Source of the DNA: Siderastrea radians
Taxonomy: Eukaryota; Cnidaria; Anthozoa; Scleractinia; Rhizangiidae
Direction: 5' to 3'
DNA length: 64,000 nucleotides
Assembly: GCA_964017195.1 (NCBI GenBank)
Contig: OZ024894.1
Location: forward strand, 7,929,537 to 7,993,536
The notes under the pieces are model-generated. The model did not search any database, had not been told where the DNA came from, and saw nothing but the letters and a program-made list of their open reading frames with translations. The position numbers and the translations under genes were made by a program. How positions within the stretch are numbered: the stretch's first letter is position 1; every line of letters begins with the position of its first letter. This document shows positions 53,194 to 64,000 of the stretch, piece after piece.

Positions 53194-56100
53194 TTGAAGT
53201 TGATGATGATGGTGATAATGATGACGATGGTGGCGATGATGGTGGTGATGATGATGAAGGTGATGGTGAGTGCATTCCTTCTTGGGACTGCACTCACCCG
53301 GACGATCATACTTTACCAATTTACAATGTTAAAGTAAATTGTCTCTCCTGGATACTTCATCAGATATTGCCAATAAGATCAAGACGTCATGTAAGGAACT
53401 GAACTCAGCATTAACGGTCTTTCACCTAAGAGACTGCCACAAGCTGCTTAAAAATAAGGATAATGAGGGTGATGAGTCAGAAACCTGTGAAGAACTTTTG
53501 GCAAGAGTGGAATCTAGCCAAGACAAGATGCAAAATCCACGTGGATATGGTAAAGGCAAAGGAAAACAGAAAAGTGGGAAAACAGTGCCCTCTGCAAATA
53601 TAGTGAAAGCTAAGGTCGGGTCCTAATTGTGTTTTCATAGACACAAGTTATAATGTGTAACTATAGTATTTGATTCATTCTATATAAAACATAATATGTA
53701 AAATTTTTAGCATTTATAGTTCTATGAAGTTATCTTCTTTTGCACTTATTTGCCACAAACCATTTCCTTTATTGGTGCATATTAAAACATTATTACACCA
53801 GAAATCACGAAATCTGTCAACTTGTGGTTGGTAAATATGGAGTTTGTATTGAAAGGGATTTGCAGTCAGACGTCATAGATCTTTGTTTGTTTGTTTGTTT
53901 GTTTGGTTGCTTGTTTTTCCATCTGGCCCTCCCACTTACTAATAGGTAGTTATAAGTGCATACTCCTAGTCTGGGATAAAAATTTCAGCCAAACATTAAT
54001 GTGTGGCCTATCACTTGGTTTTTAATCAGTAATGATGTTGAAATTAACAGTGTCATGACAGCGACATACTTCACTTCCATTTTTATTTATTTTATTCATT
54101 TTTTACTTTAACAGGATGTGTTAGATGTAAGATACCTTGAACAGCTCACAGAAAATGAGATTGATCATAAAGCATTTGTTCCAGTCATTCAGTACAAAAA
54201 AGGTGCTATTCCGTTATTGTCTTATTCTTTCAAAGTGTTTGTAAGAGTGGGTACAGAATGATAAACAAGAAAAGCCCTTGTGGCATTGCATTAAAACCCC
54301 ACCAACGTATCCCACCTGAACTCAAGAGTGAAGACACTTGTAAGCCTGTGTGACAAAAACCAGAATTTAAAGTTTGATAGTTAAAGGTAGCTACAAAAAA
54401 CGAAAAAGAAGAAAAGCACATTGTCCGGTATTACAACTATATCTGTATCTCTATATCTGGTTGTATTGGTGACTATATCTTACTATATCTGGTTGTATTG
54501 GTGATGGCAAGATCAAAATAATGATCCATCCTTACCCTATACCATTGAACTATGTCCAGCTGCATTTTGCAACCCTGTTCTGGACTAGACACCAAACATT
54601 CCTACCCAATCCTAGACTCACTGGGTGTTGCTGATTCCTGCTTGGCCTAAATTGTCACCGAACACAAGGTCCTGATAGATGACACTTGGACTGAAACTCT
54701 CTGATTTGTGTAAACTGTACAAGAGTAAACTGCTTAAAAGACACACCATTCCTGCGACGCATCCCCTATTTAACATAATAATGACACTTGGTGAGTATGT
54801 GTACTGTACACATAACTTGTGTATGAGATTTAGGGGATTCCCCCCTCTGATCCCCCCCCCCCCGAGATTGCGATGTTCTTTAACTAATCAAACAATAGAG
54901 TTCTTCTGTTGAAGGCACTATCGTGTGATAGGTTGCGCAAGGAAATTTGATGTTCACAACAAATATTAGCCCAAGAACGTAGTTCGAGAGTGTATATGAA
55001 GTTTGAACAGAAGGACTCTGTTTTCATTGTACAACGCTAAATTTTGAGCGAAAATTGCCAAAAACGGGCACTAAGCGCTGATAGGCACCCGCTGAGGAGA
55101 GACACTATCGCATCATGTGATCGATTTCGACCAATGGGAGCACGTCAAAATTTAGCATTGAACTATAATTAAATATAGGGCCACATGCAAAAATGTGGGC
55201 ACTTTGGAGCAAAAAAACTTACCCAAAATATCACTCAGGATATTTGTGCCTGGAACTGGGATTCCTCCCTGTGATCCCTCCCCCTGTTAGGTTGCCTTTA
55301 CTTATTAACTGATGCTGCACTTTTTGCTGTTTTGCAGTTGTTCTTTCACAAATTAAGTTGAACCTTGCACTTGATGTAGTGCTGAACTTATCAAAGGATA
55401 CTCCTCTAATGAGCCTGCCCAAGTTATTCATTTCTGCCATGTGCAGTCAGCTTAAGAAGATGGGCTCAGTTATGAAAGAGTTTCCAAAGGTGGGGTTTTC
55501 TAGATACTAGGTAGATTTAACAATGACATTGCAAGATCCTGATGGCAGTGGTGTGTGGTTGCCAAAAATAAAAATTTCTGATTGTTCTTAGTTATGATCA
55601 GTTGTATAACATTAATTTGATTGGAAGCACCTGAATCTGAAATCCACTGATATCTAGTCTATTATGTGTTTTGTCACATCTTCATTTTACTTTCAGCATT
55701 GTGTTTACTAAACCATCCTTGACATGACACGAGAATCAAAATAGAAGCATTCTCATCAGCCCTGTCAAAATGTACTGGCAGCCTGCAATTTTTCCATCTA
55801 CAGGCAATCATTTGCGACTTGCTTCACACTGAAGTTCCCAATGAACCTCCTAACAGACAGAAAGACCCGGTCCTTGCTGTCTACTGTACTTCTTCTGCTA
55901 CATTTATGTTGCCTGCTACTACAAATCATTTTGACAGGGCTGGTCTTTTGGTACAGCCATCTTTCCCTGTGAAGTGAGATCCAAATTACACTGCAAAATT
56001 GCAAAGTGATGATGGTGTCAAAATTACAGCATAAACTTGTTGAATATAATAGTTTATTAGTACATCCAATGACTTTGTAGGATGGTCCAGTATCCATTCC

Positions 56101-59100
56101 TAAAGTGTACCATTTCAAGCCTCCTGAGTTTTGTCATCTGGTGACTGCTGTTTATCCCAGTATAACAAAAGAGGGTGACATGATAGATGATGAAGAACTC
56201 AGTAAGTTAAATGTCTCTTTTTTTGTTGGCTTGTTTGTTTTTAGAGATGTAATGTCACAACAACTAGGTACAGTCAATGCTCGCCTTCTTGACACCTCAC
56301 TATTATGGACATCCCATTATTACAGACAGGAGCTGAAGTCCGGAGAATAAGAAATTACTGAAAACGACTCCCGCTACTACAGACTTCCTCTATTACGGAC
56401 CCCAATTCTTGGTCCTGATGGTGTCCGTTATAATGAGAGTTGACTGTGCTTATAAAACAAGACAACTAAAAGACTATTAATAATAATCGTCCATTTCCAT
56501 TTTAAAATACTGAACAGTCATCTGGTGTTTATTATCAATTTTCTGACAGCATCGTACAGGTTGGAGCTTCACAAGTGTCTTCTTTTGCCAGAAAACAGAC
56601 CTCTTTTGCGACCATCCAACAGATATGTGTTTGAAAATGAACAGCAACCAGGTACTGAATGATCATCCCTTTTACTGCACTTATCAATAACAATCATGCA
56701 AATTCTAAAGTTGAAAACTGAATCAATGATTGCATTTTCATTGCCATCAGTCGTAGTTCAGCTCATAATTTACATTCAGTTCAGAATTTCAGCTATTGTA
56801 TTTTGCTTATTATAAACTTAATGTTAACTGTCTCCTGTAGTCCTCTAGTCTTGCAGTCAGAATAATGAAAAGTTTCTATCAAAATGTTTTACTTGTGCAT
56901 ATTATTATTGTCGTTTTTCTGTTTCGTCCTAATGTTGTAGGTATTTACTTGACAAATCCTCACACTGGATTGGCTTCAGGTAAGCATTCAAAATGAGGGT
57001 GGCAAAGGTGACAAAGCTTAAGTTTTCCTTCCTTTTTGTTTAACAAGAAAATAATTCAGCAAAATTCTCTCGATCATCATCTTATTTCTCCTTACAATAT
57101 CTATACAGATCAACATGCAGATAGGACATGAAAATTCATAAAAAAATTCATCAGTTAGGGGTTATTGTTTTTTATTATTGACTTACCCCCAAATTTTCAT
57201 TCATGATTAGTGTCTAATCTCTCCTTACAATCATATACATGCAGACAGAAGATATTAGAATAATAAACTATCAACTGGGTGATGTAGTGGTCTTGTGATC
57301 ATTAACTAATTTTTCCTTAAAATGTCAATGCATTGTCTAGCAGACAAGTGATGAGAATAAAGAAACTCCTCAATCTGGGGTACTATCTTGATCTAAAACC
57401 AAATCCTAGTGACCAACTGCCAATGTCTCATTAAATTTTCCTCTTACAATATCAAGACATTGACATTGACATACAATGGGTAAATTATGCGAATAAATAA
57501 ATTCATCGTTATTGAATATCATCTTGAAGCATCACATTCTCAATTAAAAAGCGATTTATAGCAAAGTGTAGGGTGAATTAATATCTTGATCTTGGAACTA
57601 TTTCCAGGTGTTTGTGGTACTGTAGCCATTGTCGATGGAACATATGCCTACCATCATTACATGCAGGATAACTTTAATGATGATGTGAGTATTAACACTG
57701 TGCTTAAGAAATCCAATCCAACTGTTAATCAATAATGTGAAATTCAACAATAAATACCTTCCTATTGACTTTGCTTTCTACCGCTTCATTAATTTCACAA
57801 AACGAAAGATCTTAATTGAAGACGCCGACCGCATTTTTCTGCCCATTTTTATTTTGAAAATGAAGTGAAATTCCGCTAAAAAACACAGCGATATTCTTTG
57901 ACTAAATATGAGTCCGTATGCAAAACTTCTGGCAATTTGGAGCAAAAAGAAAGTGACCTAAAATGTCACTTAGGATGTTCTGGCACAGAGCCCTTCATTT
58001 ATTTTGTGATAAAACTGTCAATGTTAAGCCATTTGGGGGGGGGGGGGAGAATGCTGAGCTAATGTGTAGCATCCACCCCCTGCCCCACCCAAGAATCTTA
58101 ATTGTTACCAGTAAAACACAAAGAATATTTGCTTGAAAGGGAATGTCCAAAATGGAGAAATATCACCGGATTTGACCTGTATTTTTACCCACGGGGAGGG
58201 ATTTCAAAAATGCAGCAGAACTAAATCATGTTGAACACTTGTTGGAGACGTGCATCAAAATTCTTACTCAGTTGGCATGAGATAGTACAGTGTGTAAGTG
58301 TTTTAACACTTACAGTACAAGTGTAAGTATTTTAGCAGTTAAAACTGCTCAGTTTTTTTTTTTTCAGTCGATCAGGAAGGGCCCATGCAAAAGTCAGCCA
58401 GAAATACTTGGGAACTGAGTTGACTTACAGGGTCAAGATGTTATAAACTTTGAAAAGTTTAGGAGGTAACAGTGCTGATGTGTTTCTCCCAGGGTTGGGG
58501 CTGTGCATACCGTTCTCTTCAGACCATAGCATCTTGGTTTCGTCACCAAGGCTACACATCAAAGCCTGTTCCTAGCCATCGAGAAATTCAACAAGCTCTT
58601 GTCGATCTTCAAGACAAAGGTGAAGAGTTTGTCGGATCCCGGCAGTGGATTGGTTCCTTTGAGGTTAGCATGTGCCTGGAACACCTCCTGGGTGTCACAT
58701 CAAAGATCATGTTTGTAAGCTCCGGAGCAGAAATGAGCAGCAAAGGACGTGACTTGATGCATCATTTTCAGACTCAAGGAACTCCCATTATGATTGGTAG
58801 GTTGTGGTGTTGGATGTGTGATAAAATATTCCTGTCTTGGCCATTGACTTCTTATCTTGTTTGTTTGCCAAGTGATACAAGGTAAAGGAAGTTTTCAAGT
58901 TCAAAAAAGGTGTCAGTGATGTTTTTAAAAAGATATCAATAAGCTGCCAAATTTAATCATTACCAAAAACAGACTTTGCCGTGTGGTGGCAGTACATGGG
59001 GTTGGCCCCTTTCTCCTCTGCACTGAGGCCTTTTTCATGCTTAAGCAGGGCAGAGCAGAGACTGGAAAGAGGGAAAATTAGGAGTATGGGGAACATGCTT

Positions 59101-60950
59101 TTCTTGCTGTTTCCAATTCTTCCCTCCGTTCTTTGAAGGAGCCTCTGCAGAGGAGAGACGAGTTAGTGCCCTTGAACCTCTTGAATAGTCCTGGAATTTA
59201 ATCTTAGTGTACAAGTGTGCTTAAAAAACCTTGAAATTTATAATTTATACTGAAACTACTTGAAAAGTCCTAAACTTTTTGCACTGGTGGGAAAAGAAGT
59301 CAGTTTAATTTAAAGAAATGTATAAAACCATTGAAAACATTCTGCAAACTAAAGTAAACTAGTGAAGTACACTACTTGAAAACTCTCTCTTCCAGTGGTA
59401 TTTGAATATTCACAGATCAGAAAAAGTTAACCTTGAGTACAGCATCCATCACTTAAGGAAGCCCTAACAGTGATGAAAATGAAATTTCTCTCCATGTTAT
59501 CAACACTTGTTCAAACACTCAAGTGATGAGAATAAAGGAAGTGATCACCAAGGATTAGATGTCTTGATATCTAGACAAATTCTCATTACTAGTTCCATAA
59601 GAAATGTATGGAGAACAAAAGAGAATGTGCTTTTTTATATAGGGGTTTTTATGTCAAGTGTTAAAGAATATGTGCTCATTCTCTTTTCTTTCAACACGTG
59701 ATGATAAGTTACATCAGCTGAAATCCTGTATCTTTTATAGGTGGTGGTGTTCTTGCACACACCATATTGGGAGTGGATTTCAATGATCAGACGGGTGACA
59801 TAAGGTTAGCAAGGAACAATATTGTAATCATTAAGCGCTGGGCTTTTACAACTTAGTAAGAGTTGTTTGTTGACAAACACAAAATATTGTGGAACTGTAT
59901 AAAAAATCAAATGAAGAATGATCCTCACAGTAATGTATGCAATTAAAAAATTTGCAATAAAAGTGATTAAGTCCGAAAAAATTTCATGGCTTTGGACGGC
60001 TTTTAGAACGTCCAAAGCCTGGAATTGTTTTCTTTAATTGCGTACATCACTGTGAGGATCATTCTGGATTTAATTTCATTTCCACAGACTTTCACACATG
60101 CATAATTATATATGATTTATCATAAATTATATTCGTTGTCAGCTCAGTAGAAAAAAATGCCAAACACAACAAATTTGTCATGTTAGGAAATAAATGTTGT
60201 ATTGTGTAAGTGGTACACAAGATTTGATTTTCAAAATATATTAATTTTCAGCTCTTCACTCTGCAGGTTTTTAATCCTTGATCCACACTACACTGGTGGG
60301 GAAGATCTCAAAGTCATTCTAGACAAGGTCAGTGGTTAACCCTTTTAGCCCCAGTAGTGACAGGCACCTAATTTCTCCTCACAATATCACTACTTCATGA
60401 AAGATACAGGTCGTGAGAATAAAGTAAATGATCAACAAAGATGAATGATCTGGATGTTTTAGCAAATTCTTCTAACCAGCTTCACATAATAAATGTGTGG
60501 GGTTCAAAGAGGAGAACGTGTATGTTGTATTGGGCCTCCGAGGGTTATGAAAAATATAAACTTAGATGTAGGATGCTCTTGACAATAATCATATTTAACC
60601 TTTAATCAACAATCTTGTCTGGTGAGTGGTCTGTATGGGGGATATATTGGTCCTTGTGTTTGAGTGAAAAACTGTTTTGAATTTTGCCCACACTAACAAG
60701 ATTATGAAGGCCCATGAATTACCTCCCAAGTTTTGAATAAAGTCCTTGGGCTGTACAACGCACCAGCCTGATAAACTTCCATTGCTCTTGATTCCAATCC
60801 AGCCTCTACCCCACCCCACTCCCCAAAGTTAAAAACTTAGAAGCATAATTTATTTTCTTTCAGGGGTGGTGTGGATGGAAGGGACCTGACTTCTGGAATC
60901 AACAGGTTCACTACAATATGTGTATGCCACAGAGACCAGACATGATCTGA
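49953..60950 (+). CDS. UFSP2: UFSP2, UFM1-specific cysteine protease
   Basis: UFSP2 matures UFM1 and removes it from targets, mainly at the endoplasmic reticulum. Fifteen exons keep phase: 49953-50012, 50110-50311, 50904-50998, 52670-52880, 53364-53614, 54115-54202, 55338-55489, 56081-56201, 56550-56651, 56941-56979, 57608-57684, 58493-58796, 59741-59804, 60267-60327 and 60864-60950, giving 637 aa against 469 in human. The peptidase C78 domain covers about 441-637. The nucleophile is Cys470 in [11 protein letters not shown]; Asp594 and His596 are in [45 protein letters not shown] and the end PQRPDMI match human closely. The long N-terminal part includes a GKGKGKQK linker in exon 5. AATAAA at 61068-61073 is the probable poly(A) signal. 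C78-half exons are very secure; the first three rest on splice signals and phase. Confidence 0.93.
51343..52181. mobile_element. TTAA-flanked MITE interrupted by a second element
   Basis: The outer ends TTAAAGGGGCATAGTCACG and GTGACTATGCCCCTTTAA are inverted repeats of the same family as 26221-26573. The middle is occupied by another inverted-repeat element (51624-52075), which accounts for the greater length. It lies in UFSP2 intron 3. Confidence 0.8.
51624..52075. mobile_element. Inner nested MITE, ATATGAAGGGCCCGGTGG termini
   Basis: Long arms pair almost perfectly: ATATGAAGGGCCCGGTGG through GATCTAAAATTTGAAGAATT on the left and the complement on the right, about 170 bases each. It sits wholly inside the TTAA-flanked element, so it inserted later. 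Confidence 0.85.
52424..52519. repeat. (CAGT)n then (CAAT)n microsatellite
   Basis: Four CAGT units are followed by about 20 CAAT units with a few substitutions, in UFSP2 intron 3. Confidence 0.85.
53043..53316. mobile_element. Foldback MITE with a (GAT)n core
   Basis: GTAAAGTATGATCATCCGGG at the left is answered by the complement ending GATCATACTTTAC at the right, and AGTCCTGGGAAGGA by TCCTTCTTGGGACT. Between them lies about 160 bases of (GAT)n, pure at 53106-53193 and degenerate afterwards. It ends 47 bases upstream of UFSP2 exon 5. Confidence 0.8.
56271..56446. mobile_element. MITE, CAGTCAA termini (mariner-like)
   Basis: CAGTCAATGCTCGCC faces the complement ending GAGAGTTGACTG. Internal ATTATGGACA/TCCGTTATAAT motifs match the element at 18254-18395. 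TA lies on the left and TG on the right. It lies in UFSP2 intron 8. Confidence 0.7.
57060..57540. repeat. Cluster of degraded family R fragments
   Basis: TCTCCTTACAAT(A)TC followed by an ATGAGAATAA-like string recurs at least four times at intervals of about 110-140 bases in UFSP2 intron 10, each copy resembling part of family R. Confidence 0.55.
59470..59700 (+). repeat. Dispersed repeat family R, copy
   Basis: It includes AACACTCAAGTGATGAGAAT, GTGATCACCAAGGATTAGAT, TTCCATAAGAAATGTATGGA and a trailing ATGTCAAGTGTTAAAG. It lies in UFSP2 intron 12. Confidence 0.6.
59905..60080. mobile_element. Foldback MITE, AATGATCCTCACAGT arms
   Basis: AATGATCCTCACAGTAATGT with GCAATTAAA is answered by the complement ending GTGAGGATCATT, with AAATGAA-like extensions outward and a TTTGGACG/CGTCCAAA inner pairing. 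It lies in UFSP2 intron 13. Confidence 0.75.
60336..60548 (+). repeat. Dispersed repeat family R, near full copy
   Basis: It starts TTAACCCTTTTAGCCCCAGT and runs through AATTTCTCCTCACAATATCA and ATACAGGTCGTGAGAATAA to GGGCCTCCGAGGGTTA. It begins 9 bases after the donor of UFSP2 exon 14. Confidence 0.75.
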
Positions 60951-61589
60951 CAAAAATATATTTTATTGTTTAGGCTCGATAATTTATTTTATGACAGACG
61001 CTATTTTGTCCTTCTGTGACATAAATTTAGTAAAAGTAGTATTTAAGTTTTAGAAACAGAACTAAACAATAAAAATGAAATTAAACCGTACTCTGGTTAA
61101 AAATGTAAAGTGTACTACTTCATGCAGCCAAAGAGAGCTAAAGTTGTCTTTTGCTAACACAAAAAAATAATTTGAAACTCTCAAAACTGTTGTTTTTTTT
61201 TTTCATGAGAAAAGGCATGTCCTTCACATGGACTTTGCGCGTGTTCTGTGCTGTTGTGTTGTTTCTGGAAAGTTGTCAAACTGTCTGCCAAAAAAGTCGA
61301 TCAAACTGTTCATTGCTATTTCACTACTCATTAATTCCTTGACAGGTTATGTCTAGTTTGTTCACGTTCTCTACAAACAGTTCTTGTGCGGAAAAATTGT
61401 TTGTTGACTCGGTTTTTAGATTGTGAACTCCGTGTCACTACACAGCTTGAGGACCTCTTTCCATCTGTGGTCTCGTGGACAAGGTTTCTGTCACAACGGC
61501 TGTGAGGTAAAAGCTTTTGTTCGGTGTGTTCCTGAAAGATAATTTAAAAAGTACCAGACCTGTCAGGTTGTAACAACGCTCAAACGTTT

Positions 61590-61995
61590 ATCATGTCGTA
61601 CAGCATGGTAAACAGTACCACAGGAAAGAAGTGCTCAGTAGCTTTCATTTGAATGGTTACACTTTAGGATTTCATGCACAGACTCAAAAGTTAGAACCAC
61701 CTTGTACAGCATAATAAACAGCACCACAGGAAAGTACTGCTCAGTAGCTTTCATTTGAATGGCCACGCTTTAGGATTTCATGCACAGACTCAAAAGTTAG
61801 AACCACCATGTACAGCGTAATAAACAGCACCACGGGAAAGTACTACAGTCGGTAGCTTTCATTGGAATGGTCACACTTAAGGATTTCATCCACAAACTCA
61901 AAAGTTAGTTTATCCTTATACAGCATAATAAACAGCACCACAAGAAAGTACTGCTCGGTAGTTTTAATTTAAATGGTCACACTGTACGATTTCAT
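61590..61995 (-). repeat. Tandem ~105-bp satellite, about four monomers
   Basis: Read on the minus strand, monomers carry GAGCAGTACTTTCCTGTGG, GGTGGTTCTAACTTTTGAGTC and GAAATCCTAAAGTGTGACC boxes, with a repeat spacing of about 106 (for example 61634 and 61740). Confidence 0.85.
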
Positions 61996-63309
61996 CAGCG
62001 GACTCAATCCTTATGTTGCGCGAGTGACACACTTGCTAGCGTGGAGCGTGAAGACCACACGCAAGCTATGCACGCAGATTTGCAATTTTTTTTTTTTTGC
62101 TTGAATATAAATATATTAATACTCTTTCAGTCCAAGCTCAAAGTATGAACTCTCTACCAATCCTCCTAGATTGCTTAAAATGTCAGTTATGGTTACAAAT
62201 ATTTCAGTATTTTCTAAAACTTCTGAAATTACCCTTGGGAGTTACCCAGTATGATCAAGAAGGCGTGATCTAATCCTTACAAACATTTAACTAATAAGAC
62301 AGCTCGAATGGAAAAAAAATCATCTGTTCCCGTTTCCACGGCGATTTTTAGTTCGTACGTTGTAACTGTAGATAGAAAACGCTCGAAATAGCCTTCCATA
62401 TTTCCATGGGCATAATGTGGCAAATGCTTTCTGGCTCTTGCAGAGTGCAAACTCTTGCTTCCATTTAGCTCGGGCTTAACGTAGTCAAAAGTTCAAACTC
62501 TTTGATAGCACACAAGACTTGATAAAAGTGCAAAAGATCTATTGGACAAGTAGAAAATTGAGGCGAGCGCAAGACACCTTCTGTTGCTCTATAGATTGCG
62601 TGACTGCGTGACAAGCAAAAAGAGTGAAAGCCGGAGAACAAACTAAGGACCTTGTTGTTGGCCTTTTGAGTAGGACAGTCGGTTTGGCGGACAGTTGAAT
62701 TCTTCGAATTCCAAATAAGACAACCATGTCAGAAATTTTAATTCAATTAATTTCTGTTCTTTGGGTTGTTTTCTTAGCAAGCTAGATAAATTTGTCCAAT
62801 CATTCCAGAGTCCTGATATTTCTTTTCACGGAAACTGCAATATAAAACGATTTTAGGGTCATTCACATTAAGTGGCAGAGGTGACATTTTGAAAATTCAC
62901 ATTAATGAGAATTGTCTGTTCTTTCTCTTTTGTCCAAACTAAGAAATTCTTATTGCAAAATGGACACTAGATAAACGAACAACTACTTGATTACAGAAAA
63001 AAAAAACAAATTTACTGCTATAATGATTATAACAGATTAACTTTAACCAATATGTAATAGTTTTTTTAATTGCACAGTTTAATTTAGCAGCACATTTTAA
63101 TTGCTAGTCAAGTAGACATGTATGAAGGCAAGAATTTCTGCTCGTAAGAACTTTAAAGTGAAAACAAAAATGTTTGCTTGCGGCTTCACAGCCATCGTGC
63201 TAAAGATAGACGAAGGAAAACAATATGTGTAATAAATGAGTTGTTTTCCTGTCTTGGTTTCTTTGTTGTTTCAGGTGATAAAGAGGTCAAGCCGAATGAA
63301 AACAACTGA

Positions 63310-63735
63310 CAGGTTTGGTGGTTTCAAGTTTTGAGTCTGAGGATGAAATCCTAAAGTGTGATCATTCAAAATGAAAGCTTGCGAGCAAAACTTTCCTGTG
63401 TTTCCTTACGCTGTACAAGGTGGTTCTAATTTCTTAGTCTGTGGAAGAAATCCTAAAGTGTGACCATTCAAATGAAAGCTACTGAACAGTACTTTCCTGT
63501 GGTGTTGTTTATTACTCTGTACAAAGTGGTTCTAATTTCCGAGTCTGTGGAAGAAATCCTAAAGCAGCAGTACTTTCCTTTGGTGCTGTTTATTATGCTG
63601 TACAAGGTGATTCTAACTTTTGAGTCTTTTTGTTGAAATCCTAAAGTGTGACCATTCAAATGAAAGCTACTGAGCAGTACTTTCCTGAGGTGCTCTTTAT
63701 TGTGCTGTACAATGTGGTTCTAAATTTGAGTGATT
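63310..63735 (+). repeat. Tandem ~105-bp satellite, about four monomers
   Basis: Monomers of the same family in the opposite orientation to 61590-61995. GAGCA...CTTTCCTG boxes begin at about 63383, 63484, 63562 (in a shortened unit) and 63672. Confidence 0.85.
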
Positions 63736-64000
63736 CGATAAAATTCTAGCACCACTTTCATGTGGAACTGATCTTTAATTATAAATTAGTCAATTTTCAC
63801 TCAGATCAGGTGCTCAAAGGTGGCAGAGGTGAGCGGAGATATAAATTTTATTCCCAGGCGTGTTTTGGTGTCCAAATTCCTTTCCTTTTATGACCGCAAA
63901 AGAGGTCAATTCTGCTATCTGATGTTGTATCGACTGCTAATTTTGTTAGACTATCAAATGTCGATCAGTCAGTATTTCTGTTTCACGAGAGAAAAAAGCT

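Larger units (their letters stand above)
60951..64000. other. Right-hand region downstream of UFSP2
   Basis: After the UFSP2 3' UTR I find no gene. The region contains two satellite arrays (61590-61995 and 63310-63735) in opposite orientations. A cysteine-containing open stretch near 61420-61510 has splice-like ends but matches nothing known to me. Confidence 0.5.

Noticed and set aside
53013..53319. Long His-rich, Ser-rich and Met-rich open frames
   Set aside because: They are translations of the (GAT)n microsatellite in all frames, inside a UFSP2 intron.
61420..61510. Possible cysteine-rich exon with splice-like borders
   Set aside because: It has only a few cysteines, no recognisable domain and no partner exons; it is indistinguishable from chance.

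Overview
The window is animal nuclear DNA: AT-rich, intron-rich, with GT/AG introns joining exons that encode clear metazoan orthologues. The dense, varied population of short terminal-inverted-repeat elements (MITEs), the tRNA-derived SINE fragments and the small intergenic distances fit a cnidarian, most likely an anthozoan such as a stony coral. That assignment is inference; no sequence in the window names a species. No bacterial operon, CRISPR array or virus was seen. Exon limits were read by eye from splice signals, phase and match to remembered protein families, so ends may be off by a few bases.

Layout, left to right. (1) 1-8270, minus strand: two paralogous 388-nt first coding exons of an INF2-like formin (5383-5770 and 7883-8270), with a tandemly repeated non-coding block (1-1550 and 6119-7640). 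The rest of the formin lies to the left of the window. (2) 9209-11402, plus: DPH3, three small exons. (3) 15432-22421, minus: TMEM185-like membrane protein, seven exons. (4) 26686-30191, minus: Jupiter/HN1 (JPT)-like protein, two exons, head-to-head with (5) 30602-33972, plus: ANKRD10-like ankyrin protein, six exons. (6) 36387-43923, minus: iduronate-2-sulfatase (IDS), six exons, head-to-head with (7) 44261-45667, plus: an intronless 468-aa protein with a C-terminal SOCS box and a probable beta-propeller body. (8) 47761-49650, minus: intronless AKAP7-like 2H phosphoesterase-domain protein, head-to-head with (9) 49953-60950, plus: UFSP2, the UFM1-specific protease, fifteen exons. The right end (60951-64000) holds only satellite-like repeats.

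The genes do not form a pathway. They cover actin assembly, diphthamide and tRNA modification, lysosomal glycosaminoglycan breakdown, ubiquitin ligase recruitment (inferred), UFM1 processing and so on. What links them is architecture: three of the junctions are head-to-head pairs separated by only 302-410 bp, which suggests shared bidirectional promoters, and two of these carry recognisable E2F-like, CCAAT or TATA motifs.

The introns and intergenic DNA are full of mobile-element remnants. They include three elements with perfect 9-bp target duplications (Mutator-like), TTAA-flanked and TA-flanked MITEs, hAT-like CAG...CTG elements, a MITE nested inside another MITE, a LINE 3' end, a roughly 105-bp satellite at several sites, and a very repetitive roughly 200-bp dispersed family. 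The best candidates for something undescribed are the intronless SOCS-box protein, the AKAP7-like protein with a duplicated motif and no visible PKA-binding helix, and the formin alternative first exons, whose flanking non-coding DNA is more alike than the exons themselves.
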